This document shows, piece after piece, positions 47,354 through 55,436 of a DNA stretch of 64,000 bases; within the stretch, counting starts at the first letter, position 1, and every line of letters starts with the position of its first letter. The stretch comes from CALMEC01 sp963706315 (lineage in GTDB: Bacteria > Actinomycetota > Thermoleophilia > Miltoncostaeales > Miltoncostaeaceae). A model generated the notes under the pieces. The model saw only the letters and a list, made by a program, of their open reading frames with translations, was not told the origin of the DNA and did no database searches. Location: positions 201,187 to 265,186 of the forward strand of contig CAVPMA010000013.1 in the NCBI GenBank assembly GCA_963706315.1, read 5' to 3'. Made by a program: the position numbers and the translations under genes.

Positions 47354-48595
47354 ATGAACCCTGATCTCTTCGAGGTCGCAAGCGGGCGGGACGAGGGCAC
47401 TCGGTTCACCCTGCGCGGTGGTGAGGCGCTGATCGGACGCGACCCGTCCCTCGACATCGTGATCACCGATCCGCGTGTCTCGCGCCGGCATGCCCGGGTG
47501 TTCCTCGACGGCGGCCTCGTCCTGATCGAGGACCTCGGCTCGACCGCCGGCACGGTTGTAAACGACGCGCACATCTCGCGACCCACGCCGCTGCAGCGCG
47601 CCGACCGTGTCCGACTCGGGCTCACGGAGCTCGTGGTCGTGTGGGTCCCCGAGATCGCCGAGACGATCGTCACGCCCTCGGTCGGTCCGCCGCCGCAGCA
47701 GCCACCGGCCGATGCCGCGGCCGCGGCCCCGCAGGCAGCTCCTTCGCCGCCGCCCGCGCCCCCGCCGCCCGCGGCTCCGGTCGCGGACGCCCCCGTCGCC
47801 GAGTCGCCGGTCGTAGAGCCCCCGGTCGTGGAGGCACCCGCCGTGGAGGCTCCTGTCGATGAGGCACCACCACCCGCGGCAGCCGCGCCGCCAATACCCG
47901 AGGCGCCGCCCGCGCCCACCCCAGAGCCCTTCGCGGAACCTTCTGCCCCGGAACCGGACGAGGATGAGCCCCTCGCGGCCGCGTCGGTCGAGGAGTCACC
48001 GCCTCAGACCCCGCCGGAGCCCGAGCCCGAGAGGCCAGCGCCGGTCGCCGCCGAGCCGAGCCCCGACATCGATCCGTTCGCGCCCGGCCTGGACGAGGAG
48101 GAGGACGAGGACGCCTACGCGACGTTCACCAAGATCAAGGCGGTGACACCCGAACCCCCGCCCGTCGAGGTCGACGAGGAGCCAGCGCCGCAGCCCGTGG
48201 AGGTCGACGAGGAGTCGGCGCCGCAGCCCGTCGCCGAGGCGCCGGAGCCGGTGGCCATGTCATCGGAGCCGGCGCCCGCGGCCCCTGAGCCAACTCCGCT
48301 CGCGCCGGAGCGGGAGCCTTTTACCGCCTTCCAGGCGGCGGTCTCCCCCGCGCCCGTGGGCGAGCCGGCGGTCGTCGCGCCCCCCACCCCGCCCCCCGGT
48401 GAGCCGGCCGCCGCGCAGCCGGCCGAGGCGCCCGCTGCACCGGCTCCCGGGACAGAGACGCCGGACCCCGAGGCCGAGGCGAAACGGGAGCGCACCAAGG
48501 AGGCAGCCGAGGACCTCGCCGACGCAGCGCTCAACACCCAATACAGCCGCATGCCGAGCTGGCTCGCCGGGTTCGTCCGGCTCTTCCGTAAGTAA
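47354..48595 (+). CDS. FHA-domain protein with Pro/Glu-rich tail
   Basis: 413 aa. The FHA domain (about 1-100) has GRDPSLDIVI, SRRHARVF and DLGSTAGTVVN, the phosphothreonine-binding loops. A long low-complexity Pro/Ala/Glu tail follows; it contains AYATFTK with T257, the same motif found three times in the kinase linker, and the repeated VEVDEEPAPQP / VEVDEESAPQP. The last 25 residues (NTQYSRMPSWLAGFVRLFRK) form an amphipathic segment that could contact membrane or a partner. It is a likely partner of the kinase at 11478. There is no signal peptide. It follows the cargo genes on the plus strand. Confidence 0.88.
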   Translation: MNPDLFEVASGRDEGTRFTLRGGEALIGRDPSLDIVITDPRVSRRHARVFLDGGLVLIEDLGSTAGTVVNDAHISRPTPLQRADRVRLGLTELVVVWVPEIAETIVTPSVGPPPQQPPADAAAAAPQAAPSPPPAPPPPAAPVADAPVAESPVVEPPVVEAPAVEAPVDEAPPPAAAAPPIPEAPPAPTPEPFAEPSAPEPDEDEPLAAASVEESPPQTPPEPEPERPAPVAAEPSPDIDPFAPGLDEEEDEDAYATFTKIKAVTPEPPPVEVDEEPAPQPVEVDEESAPQPVAEAPEPVAMSSEPAPAAPEPTPLAPEREPFTAFQAAVSPAPVGEPAVVAPPTPPPGEPAAAQPAEAPAAPAPGTETPDPEAEAKRERTKEAAEDLADAALNTQYSRMPSWLAGFVRLFRK

Positions 48596-48746
48596 CCGTT
48601 CCCGCCTGCCGGAACGTTGCCACACGTCGGGGCGGGCGCCGGGGTTCCATGGAAGGACCGTCACGCACCCGGGCGACCTGGAAAGCATGCGCTCTGCGCG
48701 TACCTGGATGTTGACTTCCGGTGACCGGCAAGGTTGGCTTGAACCC

Positions 48747-50099
48747 ATGGTCATCCCGCGCTGGCCGGCGATCGCGTTGGGCGTCCTCGCGACTGCCGCG
48801 TCGGTAGTCGCGCTGGGGCTGGTCCGGGCGGGGCCGGCCGCGGGTGCGCACCCCGGTTCCAACGGGAAGATCGCCTTCTACACCAACCGCGACGGCAACG
48901 ACGAATTTTACGTGATGGCGGCCGACGGGACCGGCCCGACGAACATCACCAACAGCCCCACCACCAGCGAAGCCGGGGGCATCGAGTGGTCCCCCGACGG
49001 ACGGACCGTGCTGTTCTCGTCGAGTCGGGACGGGGACTACGAGATCTTCAAGATGCCGGCCGACGGGTCGGCGCCACCGAAGCAGCTCACCTTCAATACC
49101 GTCTTCGACGGGTCCGCGAGCTTCTCGCCGGACGGATCGGCGATCGCGTTCGCACGGGGGCAGGGCGTCAACTCCGAGATCTTCACGATGCGCGCCGACG
49201 GTACGCTCCAGGCCCCGCTCACCCAGAACACATTTCTCGACTCCGACCCATCCTGGTCGCCCGCGGGCGACCGCATCATCTTCGTGAGCGGCCAGACCGG
49301 GAACAACGAGATCTTCTCGTCGGACCTGTTCGGCAACCCGCCGACCAACCTGACGAACAACCCGGCGTTCGATGCGGATCCCGACTGGAGCCCCGACGGA
49401 AAGCGGATCGCATTCGCCTCCGACCGTGATGGCGGCGATTTCGAGATCGTAACGATGAACGCGAACGGCACGGGGCAGACGCCCCTCACGGTCAACACTG
49501 CCTGGGACTCCTTCCCGGCATGGTCACCGGACGGCGCGAAGATCGCATTCCAGTCGAACAGGGCGGGCGCGCCTGGGCCATTCGACATCGCGACGATGAA
49601 CACCGACGGGACTGGCCAGTTGCTCGTGACGATGACAGCAACGGACGAGGAGGGAGCCGCCTGGCAGCCGATTCCTCCCACCCCGGGCCCGGGTGGCCCG
49701 GTCGAGCCGTCGCACCCGCCGGTCAAGCTGCCAACCGTGCTGACCGGCCGGTTGGCCTTCAACTTCGCCTTCAACACCCGCGGGCTGGTGAGCCTCAACC
49801 GCCTCAGCGTCTTCGACATGAAGCGCCGATCCAACGTCCTCGTGCGCTGCCTCAAAGGCTGCTCCCTCAGCAAACGCAAGATCGTGCCCGGCGCCGGCTG
49901 GAACCTGCGACCGCTGTTCCTGCGCAAACGCATCACGATCCCGGTCAGCATCGAGGTGCGCATCACCAAGCCCGGGCTGGTCATCGGCCGGTACCTGCGC
50001 TTCGACATCACCCGCCGCAACCGCCGGGTGCGCTCACAGGTCACCGAATGCCGCATCGCCTACCCGTCGCGCAAGGTCACCAACTGCCGCAAGATCTGA
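48747..50099 (+). CDS. exported TolB-type beta-propeller protein, copy A
   Basis: 450 aa from ATG 48747. An N-terminal hydrophobic segment (AIALGVLATAASVVALGLV) acts as signal or anchor. Six PD40/TolB-like blades follow (about 35-300), each with a form of GxxNIEWSPDGxTVLFSS, for example GIEWSPDGRTVLFSSSRDGD and ADPDWSPDGKRIAFASDRDG. After a Pro-rich linker, a basic C-terminal module of about 118 residues starts at LTGRLAFNFAFNTRGLV and is nearly identical to that of the gene ending at 53046. It probably acts outside the membrane. Its role is unknown; it may be an adaptor at the cell surface. Confidence 0.85.
   Translation: MVIPRWPAIALGVLATAASVVALGLVRAGPAAGAHPGSNGKIAFYTNRDGNDEFYVMAADGTGPTNITNSPTTSEAGGIEWSPDGRTVLFSSSRDGDYEIFKMPADGSAPPKQLTFNTVFDGSASFSPDGSAIAFARGQGVNSEIFTMRADGTLQAPLTQNTFLDSDPSWSPAGDRIIFVSGQTGNNEIFSSDLFGNPPTNLTNNPAFDADPDWSPDGKRIAFASDRDGGDFEIVTMNANGTGQTPLTVNTAWDSFPAWSPDGAKIAFQSNRAGAPGPFDIATMNTDGTGQLLVTMTATDEEGAAWQPIPPTPGPGGPVEPSHPPVKLPTVLTGRLAFNFAFNTRGLVSLNRLSVFDMKRRSNVLVRCLKGCSLSKRKIVPGAGWNLRPLFLRKRITIPVSIEVRITKPGLVIGRYLRFDITRRNRRVRSQVTECRIAYPSRKVTNCRKI
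49743..50099 (+). repeat. 357-bp coding duplication, copy A (partner 52690-53046)
   Basis: The last 357 bases of this gene align without any gap to the last 357 bases of the gene ending at 53046; I estimate identity just above 90% by eye. Sequence upstream of the border differs freely. This indicates a recent duplication or gene conversion restricted to the C-terminal module. Confidence 0.9.
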
Positions 50100-50269
50100 G
50101 CGCGACCCGCCGCCGGTGACACCCGATGGCCGCCGGGGCGACCCACCCGTTCGTCGAGTGTGTTCCCATACACCCGGCCAGTTGTCGCTCCGTCGAGCCG
50201 GTGACAGTATGGGCCGATCGCGCGGAACGTGATGGCGCCGCGAGTCCCGGACCAGGGGATCAGATCCAC

Positions 50270-51625
50270 ATGAGACGTCTCTCATCCGTCGGCGTCGCCG
50301 CTCTCGCCGGAGCCGCGATGCTCCTGCTGCCCGGGTGCCTGGTGATCAAGAGCCAGCTCGCCACCCAGCTGAACCAAATCGGGAAGGTTCAGATCACGAC
50401 GACGTTCTGCATGTTCATGTCGGGGAGCGCGAACTGCCCGAACGGCGGCAACTCCGGTCAGGACGGCGGCGGCCGGACCGGTCAGGGGCTCGTCGGCTAC
50501 CGGATCCCTGTCGCGGCCGGTGCACCGGGGGCGATCCTCTCGACCGACACCACCATCGCGATGACCCGCAGCGACAGCTACACCGCCGAGCTGCAGCGCG
50601 TCTCCCCGGCGCCCACAGGTCAGAAATGGGTCGGGTACATCTCGCAGGTCACAAGCCTCCCGGCCGGTACCGAGAAGGCCCTCTCCCCCGAATTCACGCT
50701 GCAACGGGGCACGGACGGCAGCCCCTTCCAGACCCCGTTCCTCTACCGGGTCGTCGTGGGCAACCGGGACGTGGCGGCTGACGCGCCGTCCACGAGACCG
50801 GTCGCCTGTGGGAGCACCGTCAACGACCCGACCGTGCTTGGCGCAGCCCCCTCGTACACGATGTGCTTCAACTCGCCCACGCCCGCGGACATCGCGACGA
50901 ACCTGACCCGCACGACCCGTGATCTCGGGATCATCGCGCCGCCCGCGGCGGTCGTCGTCAAGCCGGGGCAGACGGGCGTGCTCAGCTTCCGCGCCAAGCA
51001 GTCCGGGACGTCGAGCGGACCGACGTTCACATTCACGGCCACCACTGCGCTCTCGGGCGCCACCGCCGCTCCGAACGTCATCAACTACGCGCCGAATCCG
51101 AACCAGGACGCGACGGTGAGCGTCCTCGTGACCGTGCCGCCAAACCCCAAGCCGGGCACGTACGACATCACGCTCGCGGCGACCACGGGTGCGGGCGCAA
51201 CCCTGCAAACGAGGACAGGGGTCGGCAAGCTCATCGTGCCGTCGGGCAGCACCGCGGCGAAGACGATCAACGCCCGGGTGCCGTACCGCGTGGCGGTGGG
51301 ATCGCGCATCCGGGTGCTCAGCATGCGGGCGGTCGGCGCCCCGGCCGGCGCGAAGATCGCGGTGTCGTGCCGCAGGGGCAACTGCCGGCTCCCGCTGGTC
51401 AACGGCACCCGCGTGCGGACTCGGGTCTCGCGGGGCAGGCCCGTCGACTTGGCGAGCATCTTCAGCCGGCAGGTCCTGCGTCCCGGCGTCACGATCGAGG
51501 TCCGCATCACCAAGCCGGGGTATCTGGGACGGTTCTTCCGGCTCACGTTCAGCAGGACCAACGTCAAGACGCTCCAGTGCCAGATCACGCTCGCAGGGAG
51601 GACACGAAAGTGCGTGCAGGTATGA
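50270..51625 (+). CDS. putative lipoprotein with C-terminal basic module
   Basis: 451 aa from ATG 50270, with GGGGA upstream. The signal ends in a lipobox LLLPGC (about residue 20), so it is probably a lipoprotein. The mature part has a Gly/Asn-rich start, a beta-rich domain with several Cys, and an Ig-like domain (about 240-330). The last 115 residues (RVPYRVAVGSRIRVLSMRAV, TIEVRITKPGYLGRFFRLTF) are a distant relative of the C-terminal module in the two TolB genes on either side. It lies between these genes. The preceding 170 bases contain nothing I can name. Confidence 0.8.
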   Translation: MRRLSSVGVAALAGAAMLLLPGCLVIKSQLATQLNQIGKVQITTTFCMFMSGSANCPNGGNSGQDGGGRTGQGLVGYRIPVAAGAPGAILSTDTTIAMTRSDSYTAELQRVSPAPTGQKWVGYISQVTSLPAGTEKALSPEFTLQRGTDGSPFQTPFLYRVVVGNRDVAADAPSTRPVACGSTVNDPTVLGAAPSYTMCFNSPTPADIATNLTRTTRDLGIIAPPAAVVVKPGQTGVLSFRAKQSGTSSGPTFTFTATTALSGATAAPNVINYAPNPNQDATVSVLVTVPPNPKPGTYDITLAATTGAGATLQTRTGVGKLIVPSGSTAAKTINARVPYRVAVGSRIRVLSMRAVGAPAGAKIAVSCRRGNCRLPLVNGTRVRTRVSRGRPVDLASIFSRQVLRPGVTIEVRITKPGYLGRFFRLTFSRTNVKTLQCQITLAGRTRKCVQV

Positions 51626-53046
51626 GCCCAGCGCAACAGGTTCGACGTCGGCGATCACTCCGACACCTGCCCGTGCGCCTCGGACGGTTCACGCTGGTGG
51701 CCGTGGGTGCAGGCGCCGTCCTTCTGACCGCGGGGATCGATCGCGCCAGCGCGACGCTGCCCGGCGCGAACGGGCTCATCGCGTACCAGTCGAACCGGAA
51801 CGGAGATTACGACATCCTCGTCCAGCCGCCCACGCCCGGGGCGCAGGCGACGGACCTGACCTCGAGCTCCGACCAGGGCAAGGATGATGCGGCTCCCGCG
51901 TGGACCGGTGACGGCAAGAAGATCCTCTTCTCCTCGTTCCGGGCGATCCTTCCCAACAGCACCGACGAGAACGTGCTCATCATGGGCGTTGACGGCTCGC
52001 TGCCGACGCCGCTCACCGAGTCCACGGCGAACGAGACCCACCCGTCGACGTCCGTCGGCGGCTCGCAGATCTCCTTCCGCAGCACTCTCACCGGGGCCGA
52101 GGACATCTACCTCATGAACCGCGACGGGACCAACGAGCACGTGATCGCCACGGACCCGGCGGTCGACACAGATCCGAACATGTCCCCCGACGGGAAACGG
52201 ATCGTTTTCATGTCCCGCCGCGGGAGCGCCCCCATCAACAGCTGGGACATCTTCACGGTCGCGACAAACGAGACGGCCCTCTCCAACATCACCCTCAACA
52301 CGCTCGGCTCCGACGATCTCGAGCCCGAGTGGAGCCCGGATGGCACGAAGATCGTGTTCCTCAGCAGCAGGAACGGCGGCGACCTCGACATCTTCACGAT
52401 GAACGCCGACGGCAGCAACGTGAAGCCGCTGCTCGACAACAACGGCATCAGTGAGCGGACGCCGGTCTGGTCGCCGGACGGAACGAAGATCCTGTTCAGC
52501 TCGGCCATCGTGGACCCCGCGAACTACGACCTCTACGTAATGAACGCGGACGGCTCGGGGACGCCGACCCGCCTGACGAACAGCCCCGGGACCGACATCG
52601 CACCGGCATGGCAGCCCCTTCCGGTGGGGACGCCGCCTCCCACCGCCCCGCCGCCGCCGCCGGCGGCGGGGTCTGCGCCGGCGCTGCTCACCGGCCGGCT
52701 GGCCTTCAACTTCGCCTTCAACACCCGCGGGCTGGTGACCCTCAACCGCCTCAGCGTGTTCGACATGAAGCGCCGTTCCAACGTCCTGGTGCGCTGCCTC
52801 CGAGGCTGCTCGGTCACCAAGCGCAAGGTCGTCTCCGGCGCCGGCTGGAACCTGCGGCCCCTGTTCCTGCGCAAGCGCATCACGATCCCCGTCAGCATCG
52901 AGGTGCGCATCACGAAACCCGGGCTGGTCATCGGCCGGTACCTGCGCTTCGACATCACCAAACGCAACCGGCGCGTGCGCTCGCAGGTCACCGAATGCCG
53001 CATCGCCTACAAGACGCGCAAGGTCACCAACTGCCGCAAGATCTGA
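51610..53046 (+). CDS. exported TolB-type beta-propeller protein, copy B
   Basis: 478 aa from GTG 51610, supported by GGGAGG at 51596-51601; ATG 51622, which forms ATGA with the previous stop, is the alternative (474 aa). The hydrophobic segment FTLVAVGAGAVLLTAGI exports or anchors it. TolB/PD40 blades follow (YQSNRNGDYDILVQPP, DLEPEWSPDGTKIVFLSSRN). After a Pro-rich linker the C-terminal module LTGRLAFNFAFNTRGLVTLN is nearly the same as in copy A. Translation is coupled to the lipoprotein gene, so the two products may act together. Confidence 0.83.
   Translation: MRAGMSPAQQVRRRRSLRHLPVRLGRFTLVAVGAGAVLLTAGIDRASATLPGANGLIAYQSNRNGDYDILVQPPTPGAQATDLTSSSDQGKDDAAPAWTGDGKKILFSSFRAILPNSTDENVLIMGVDGSLPTPLTESTANETHPSTSVGGSQISFRSTLTGAEDIYLMNRDGTNEHVIATDPAVDTDPNMSPDGKRIVFMSRRGSAPINSWDIFTVATNETALSNITLNTLGSDDLEPEWSPDGTKIVFLSSRNGGDLDIFTMNADGSNVKPLLDNNGISERTPVWSPDGTKILFSSAIVDPANYDLYVMNADGSGTPTRLTNSPGTDIAPAWQPLPVGTPPPTAPPPPPAAGSAPALLTGRLAFNFAFNTRGLVTLNRLSVFDMKRRSNVLVRCLRGCSVTKRKVVSGAGWNLRPLFLRKRITIPVSIEVRITKPGLVIGRYLRFDITKRNRRVRSQVTECRIAYKTRKVTNCRKI
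52690..53046 (+). repeat. 357-bp coding duplication, copy B (partner 49743-50099)
   Basis: Gap-free counterpart of 49743-50099. Most differences are at third codon positions, which shows that both copies remain under selection for protein sequence. Confidence 0.9.
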
Positions 53047-53053
53047 CCGTGGA

Positions 53054-53070
53054 CGCGGGACGGGCCCGCG
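53054..53070 (+). terminator. possible hairpin terminator
   Basis: CGCGGG and CCCGCG form a 6-bp stem around ACGGG, eight bases after the TGA of the TolB gene. No T-run follows, which is usual for GC-rich actinobacteria; the call rests on the hairpin and its place. Confidence 0.35.
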
Positions 53071-53130
53071 CATGCTTCCCTCACCGCGGGCCGCGTTGAC
53101 CCCCAGTGCGGCTCGCGGGATGATCGCGGC

Positions 53131-54639
53131 GTGCTGCGCGTTCCACGTCCGCGGGCGGAGCGCTCCATCGGAACGCCCCACCGCCCACCTCCGCACCGGG
53201 AGATCGCACGCGACCCGGCCGGGGTGATCCTCGACCTCCAGCGCCACGCCGGAAACGCCGCGACGAGTCGCCGGCTCAGCCTGGGATACGCGACGCTCCA
53301 GCGCTTCGACGAGCCCGAGCACAAGGCGATCGGGGACCGGGCGATCCCCGGGGTGCGCTTCCGCCTCTCACCCCTGGTCGAGATGACCTACGGCGACCTG
53401 GTCGCAGCAGGCGACTACTTCCGGGACATCGACGAGATGGCCTCGCTCGCCGGCACGGCCGGCTCCGGGAAGGGAACGATCGGCGAGGTCTACTACACGC
53501 TGTTCGTGAAGATCCGCGGGGAGGACGAGAAGAAGTACATGGGCGAGTTCTACGACAAGTCGGCCAAGGAGGCGGTCGATGCCCGCTTCTACAGGCTGGC
53601 CTCCGGCAACATCAGCCACTTCCCGAACCCGCGGAGCGGCGACGTCGAGCTCGACCCCCGCACGAAGGCCAAGCGGCACACCGGGCCGGGCGAGCCGCTC
53701 GGGGAGGCGGCGACCTACCGCGACACCCACGTGCGCGCGATCCGTCGCGCGATCGAGCTCGCGGCGGCGAACAAGCCGGTCGGCGGCGCGCTCGCGATCA
53801 ACGCATTCGGCGACCACTTCCTCACCGACGCGTTCTCGGCCGGCCATCTGCGCACGCCGCGGATCACGGTGCAGCGCTGGTGGCACCACAAGGTGCCCGA
53901 CTTCTACCAGCGGTTCCAGCGCTGGCTTGGCGACACCATGGCGGATTGGGTCGAGCACAACGGCCCCCAGTGGAAGCAGGTCGTCCCGATGGATACCAAG
54001 CGCAAGGCCGCGCTGGAGAAGGTCCGTGCCGCCCTCAAGGCGCTGCCGGAGATGAGCATGGGCGACGTCGTCGCCACCGCGGTCCACGACTACGACTCCG
54101 ACCGCGGCGTGATCGTGCAGATTGGCGGCAAGCGCATGCGGGTGGTCGGTGACGGGAAGCTCCTTCCCGGCAAGGACGCTCCTCCGGACGAGGTCAAGGC
54201 GGCGAAGACGACGATGGATCTGGCGGTCAAGGCCGTCCAGGCGAGCGCCGCGGATGTCGAGAAGGCTTACGGGCTCGGCAAGGCCGGCGCCGACCTCGAC
54301 ACGGTCGTCGCACGCCTCACGAAGGACGGCAAAGGGCTGTTCGCCGCGGAGCGCCTGGTGCCCACGCCGGTTCCGGACGCCGAGCTCACCAAGGACGACA
54401 AGACGCTCCACTGGTCGTTCGACACCGTCGAGGAGCTCTTCGAGGACCCGCGGATGCGGCGCGCGATCACGATCTTCGCGAACCGCAAGGCGACGATGTT
54501 CGACACGGTCATGGACAACCCGGAGTTCGACGAGGTGGCCAAGCAGGGCCTGCAGGTGAAGGTGGCCAGCCGGATGTCCTCGACGGACCCGAACGTGGTC
54601 ATCGGACTGTTCAAGGAGATCCTGGCCCACCACCCCTGA
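53131..54639 (+). CDS. putative cargo with zinc-dependent phospholipase-C-like domain
   Basis: 502 aa from GTG 53131. The cargo motif VILDLQRHAGNAATSRRL is at about 32-49. The body resembles zinc-dependent phospholipase C/S1-P1-like proteins: an early FDEPEHKAIGDRA with a His that could bind zinc, and ALAINAFGDHFLTDAFSAGH near 230, which fits the G-x-x-x-H-x-x-x-D...H metal signature. A further NISHFPNPR contributes possible ligands. Residues 300-502 are mostly helical with no motif I know. A cargo that hydrolyses phospholipids is a reasonable idea. It closes the cargo operon. No signal peptide is present, as expected for eCIS cargo. Confidence 0.75.
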   Translation: MLRVPRPRAERSIGTPHRPPPHREIARDPAGVILDLQRHAGNAATSRRLSLGYATLQRFDEPEHKAIGDRAIPGVRFRLSPLVEMTYGDLVAAGDYFRDIDEMASLAGTAGSGKGTIGEVYYTLFVKIRGEDEKKYMGEFYDKSAKEAVDARFYRLASGNISHFPNPRSGDVELDPRTKAKRHTGPGEPLGEAATYRDTHVRAIRRAIELAAANKPVGGALAINAFGDHFLTDAFSAGHLRTPRITVQRWWHHKVPDFYQRFQRWLGDTMADWVEHNGPQWKQVVPMDTKRKAALEKVRAALKALPEMSMGDVVATAVHDYDSDRGVIVQIGGKRMRVVGDGKLLPGKDAPPDEVKAAKTTMDLAVKAVQASAADVEKAYGLGKAGADLDTVVARLTKDGKGLFAAERLVPTPVPDAELTKDDKTLHWSFDTVEELFEDPRMRRAITIFANRKATMFDTVMDNPEFDEVAKQGLQVKVASRMSSTDPNVVIGLFKEILAHHP

Positions 54640-54674
54640 CCGCCGGACCTGCCAGGCGGCCGGAGCTCGCCGCG

Positions 54675-55436
54675 TCAGGCCGTTGGCGCGTCGATGGTGT
54701 CGGACCTGAGCCCGAGCCGGAGCGTTTCGAGCGGGATGACCTCGTCCGGGTGGATGTTCCCGAGGTTGACGTTCGGCCCGAACATCTTGATGAACCAGAC
54801 CTGCTGGGCCTTCTGCGGCGCCTCGAACAGCAGCCGCGTGGGGTCGATCGAGTGGACGATCTCGTCGACCAGGCCCGTGCGGATCTCGCCGTCGGGCCGG
54901 TAGAGCCCCGCCGTACCGCTCTCACGCGCCTCGGTGATGACCTTCCAGGCTCCGGCCTCGAGCTCCGTCTCGATCGCGCTGACCCATCGGTAAGGCGCCA
55001 CCACCGCGGTGGTGTCCTTGGATCCCACCTCGGAGAGCACCGTGAAGTCCTTCGCCAGCGAGGCGATGAGCGCCAGCTTCTCGTCGTGGTCCAGCACGAT
55101 CGACCCGTCCGAGACCTCCACGTGCGTCAGGCCGAGGTCGCTGACCCAGCGCCGGAAGTCGTCGGTGCGGCCCTGGCTGATCGCCACCTCCATCAGGGTG
55201 CCGCCCAGCACCACTGGCACGCCCAGGCTGGCGTAGAGGGCGAGCTTCTCCCGGAGGTTGCGGGTGACGTACGAGGTGCCCCATCCGAGCTTGACGATGT
55301 CGACGTAGTCGCCGCAGGCAGCGAAGAGGCTCTCGATCTCGGCGAGGCTCGCGCCCTTGTCGAGCACGTGGGTGAGCCCCACCTGGCGCGGCTTGGCCGC
55401 GCGGTCCGGCAGGGTCAGGAAGTCCGGAGGGCTCAT
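54675..55436 (-). CDS. comA: phosphosulfolactate synthase
   Basis: 253 aa. It is a ComA-type TIM barrel: LTHVLDKGASLAEIESLF, YVDIVKLGWGTSYVT, PVVLGGTLMEVAISQG, VEVSDGSIVLDHDEK, FTVLSEVGSKD and FGPNVNLGNIHPDEVIPLE all match family landmarks. ComA adds sulfite to phosphoenolpyruvate to form phosphosulfolactate, the first step to sulfolactate or coenzyme M in archaea; bacteria use it for sulfolactate or sulfonate synthesis. Its ATG overlaps the stop of the FAD-dehydrogenase gene (ATGA), so it is the second gene of that operon. Confidence 0.93.
   Translation of the reverse strand: MSPPDFLTLPDRAAKPRQVGLTHVLDKGASLAEIESLFAACGDYVDIVKLGWGTSYVTRNLREKLALYASLGVPVVLGGTLMEVAISQGRTDDFRRWVSDLGLTHVEVSDGSIVLDHDEKLALIASLAKDFTVLSEVGSKDTTAVVAPYRWVSAIETELEAGAWKVITEARESGTAGLYRPDGEIRTGLVDEIVHSIDPTRLLFEAPQKAQQVWFIKMFGPNVNLGNIHPDEVIPLETLRLGLRSDTIDAPTA

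Noticed and set aside
53131..54639. DUF4157 domain in the phospholipase-like protein
   Set aside because: No HExxH follows the motif; its His/Asp pattern fits a different metal site.
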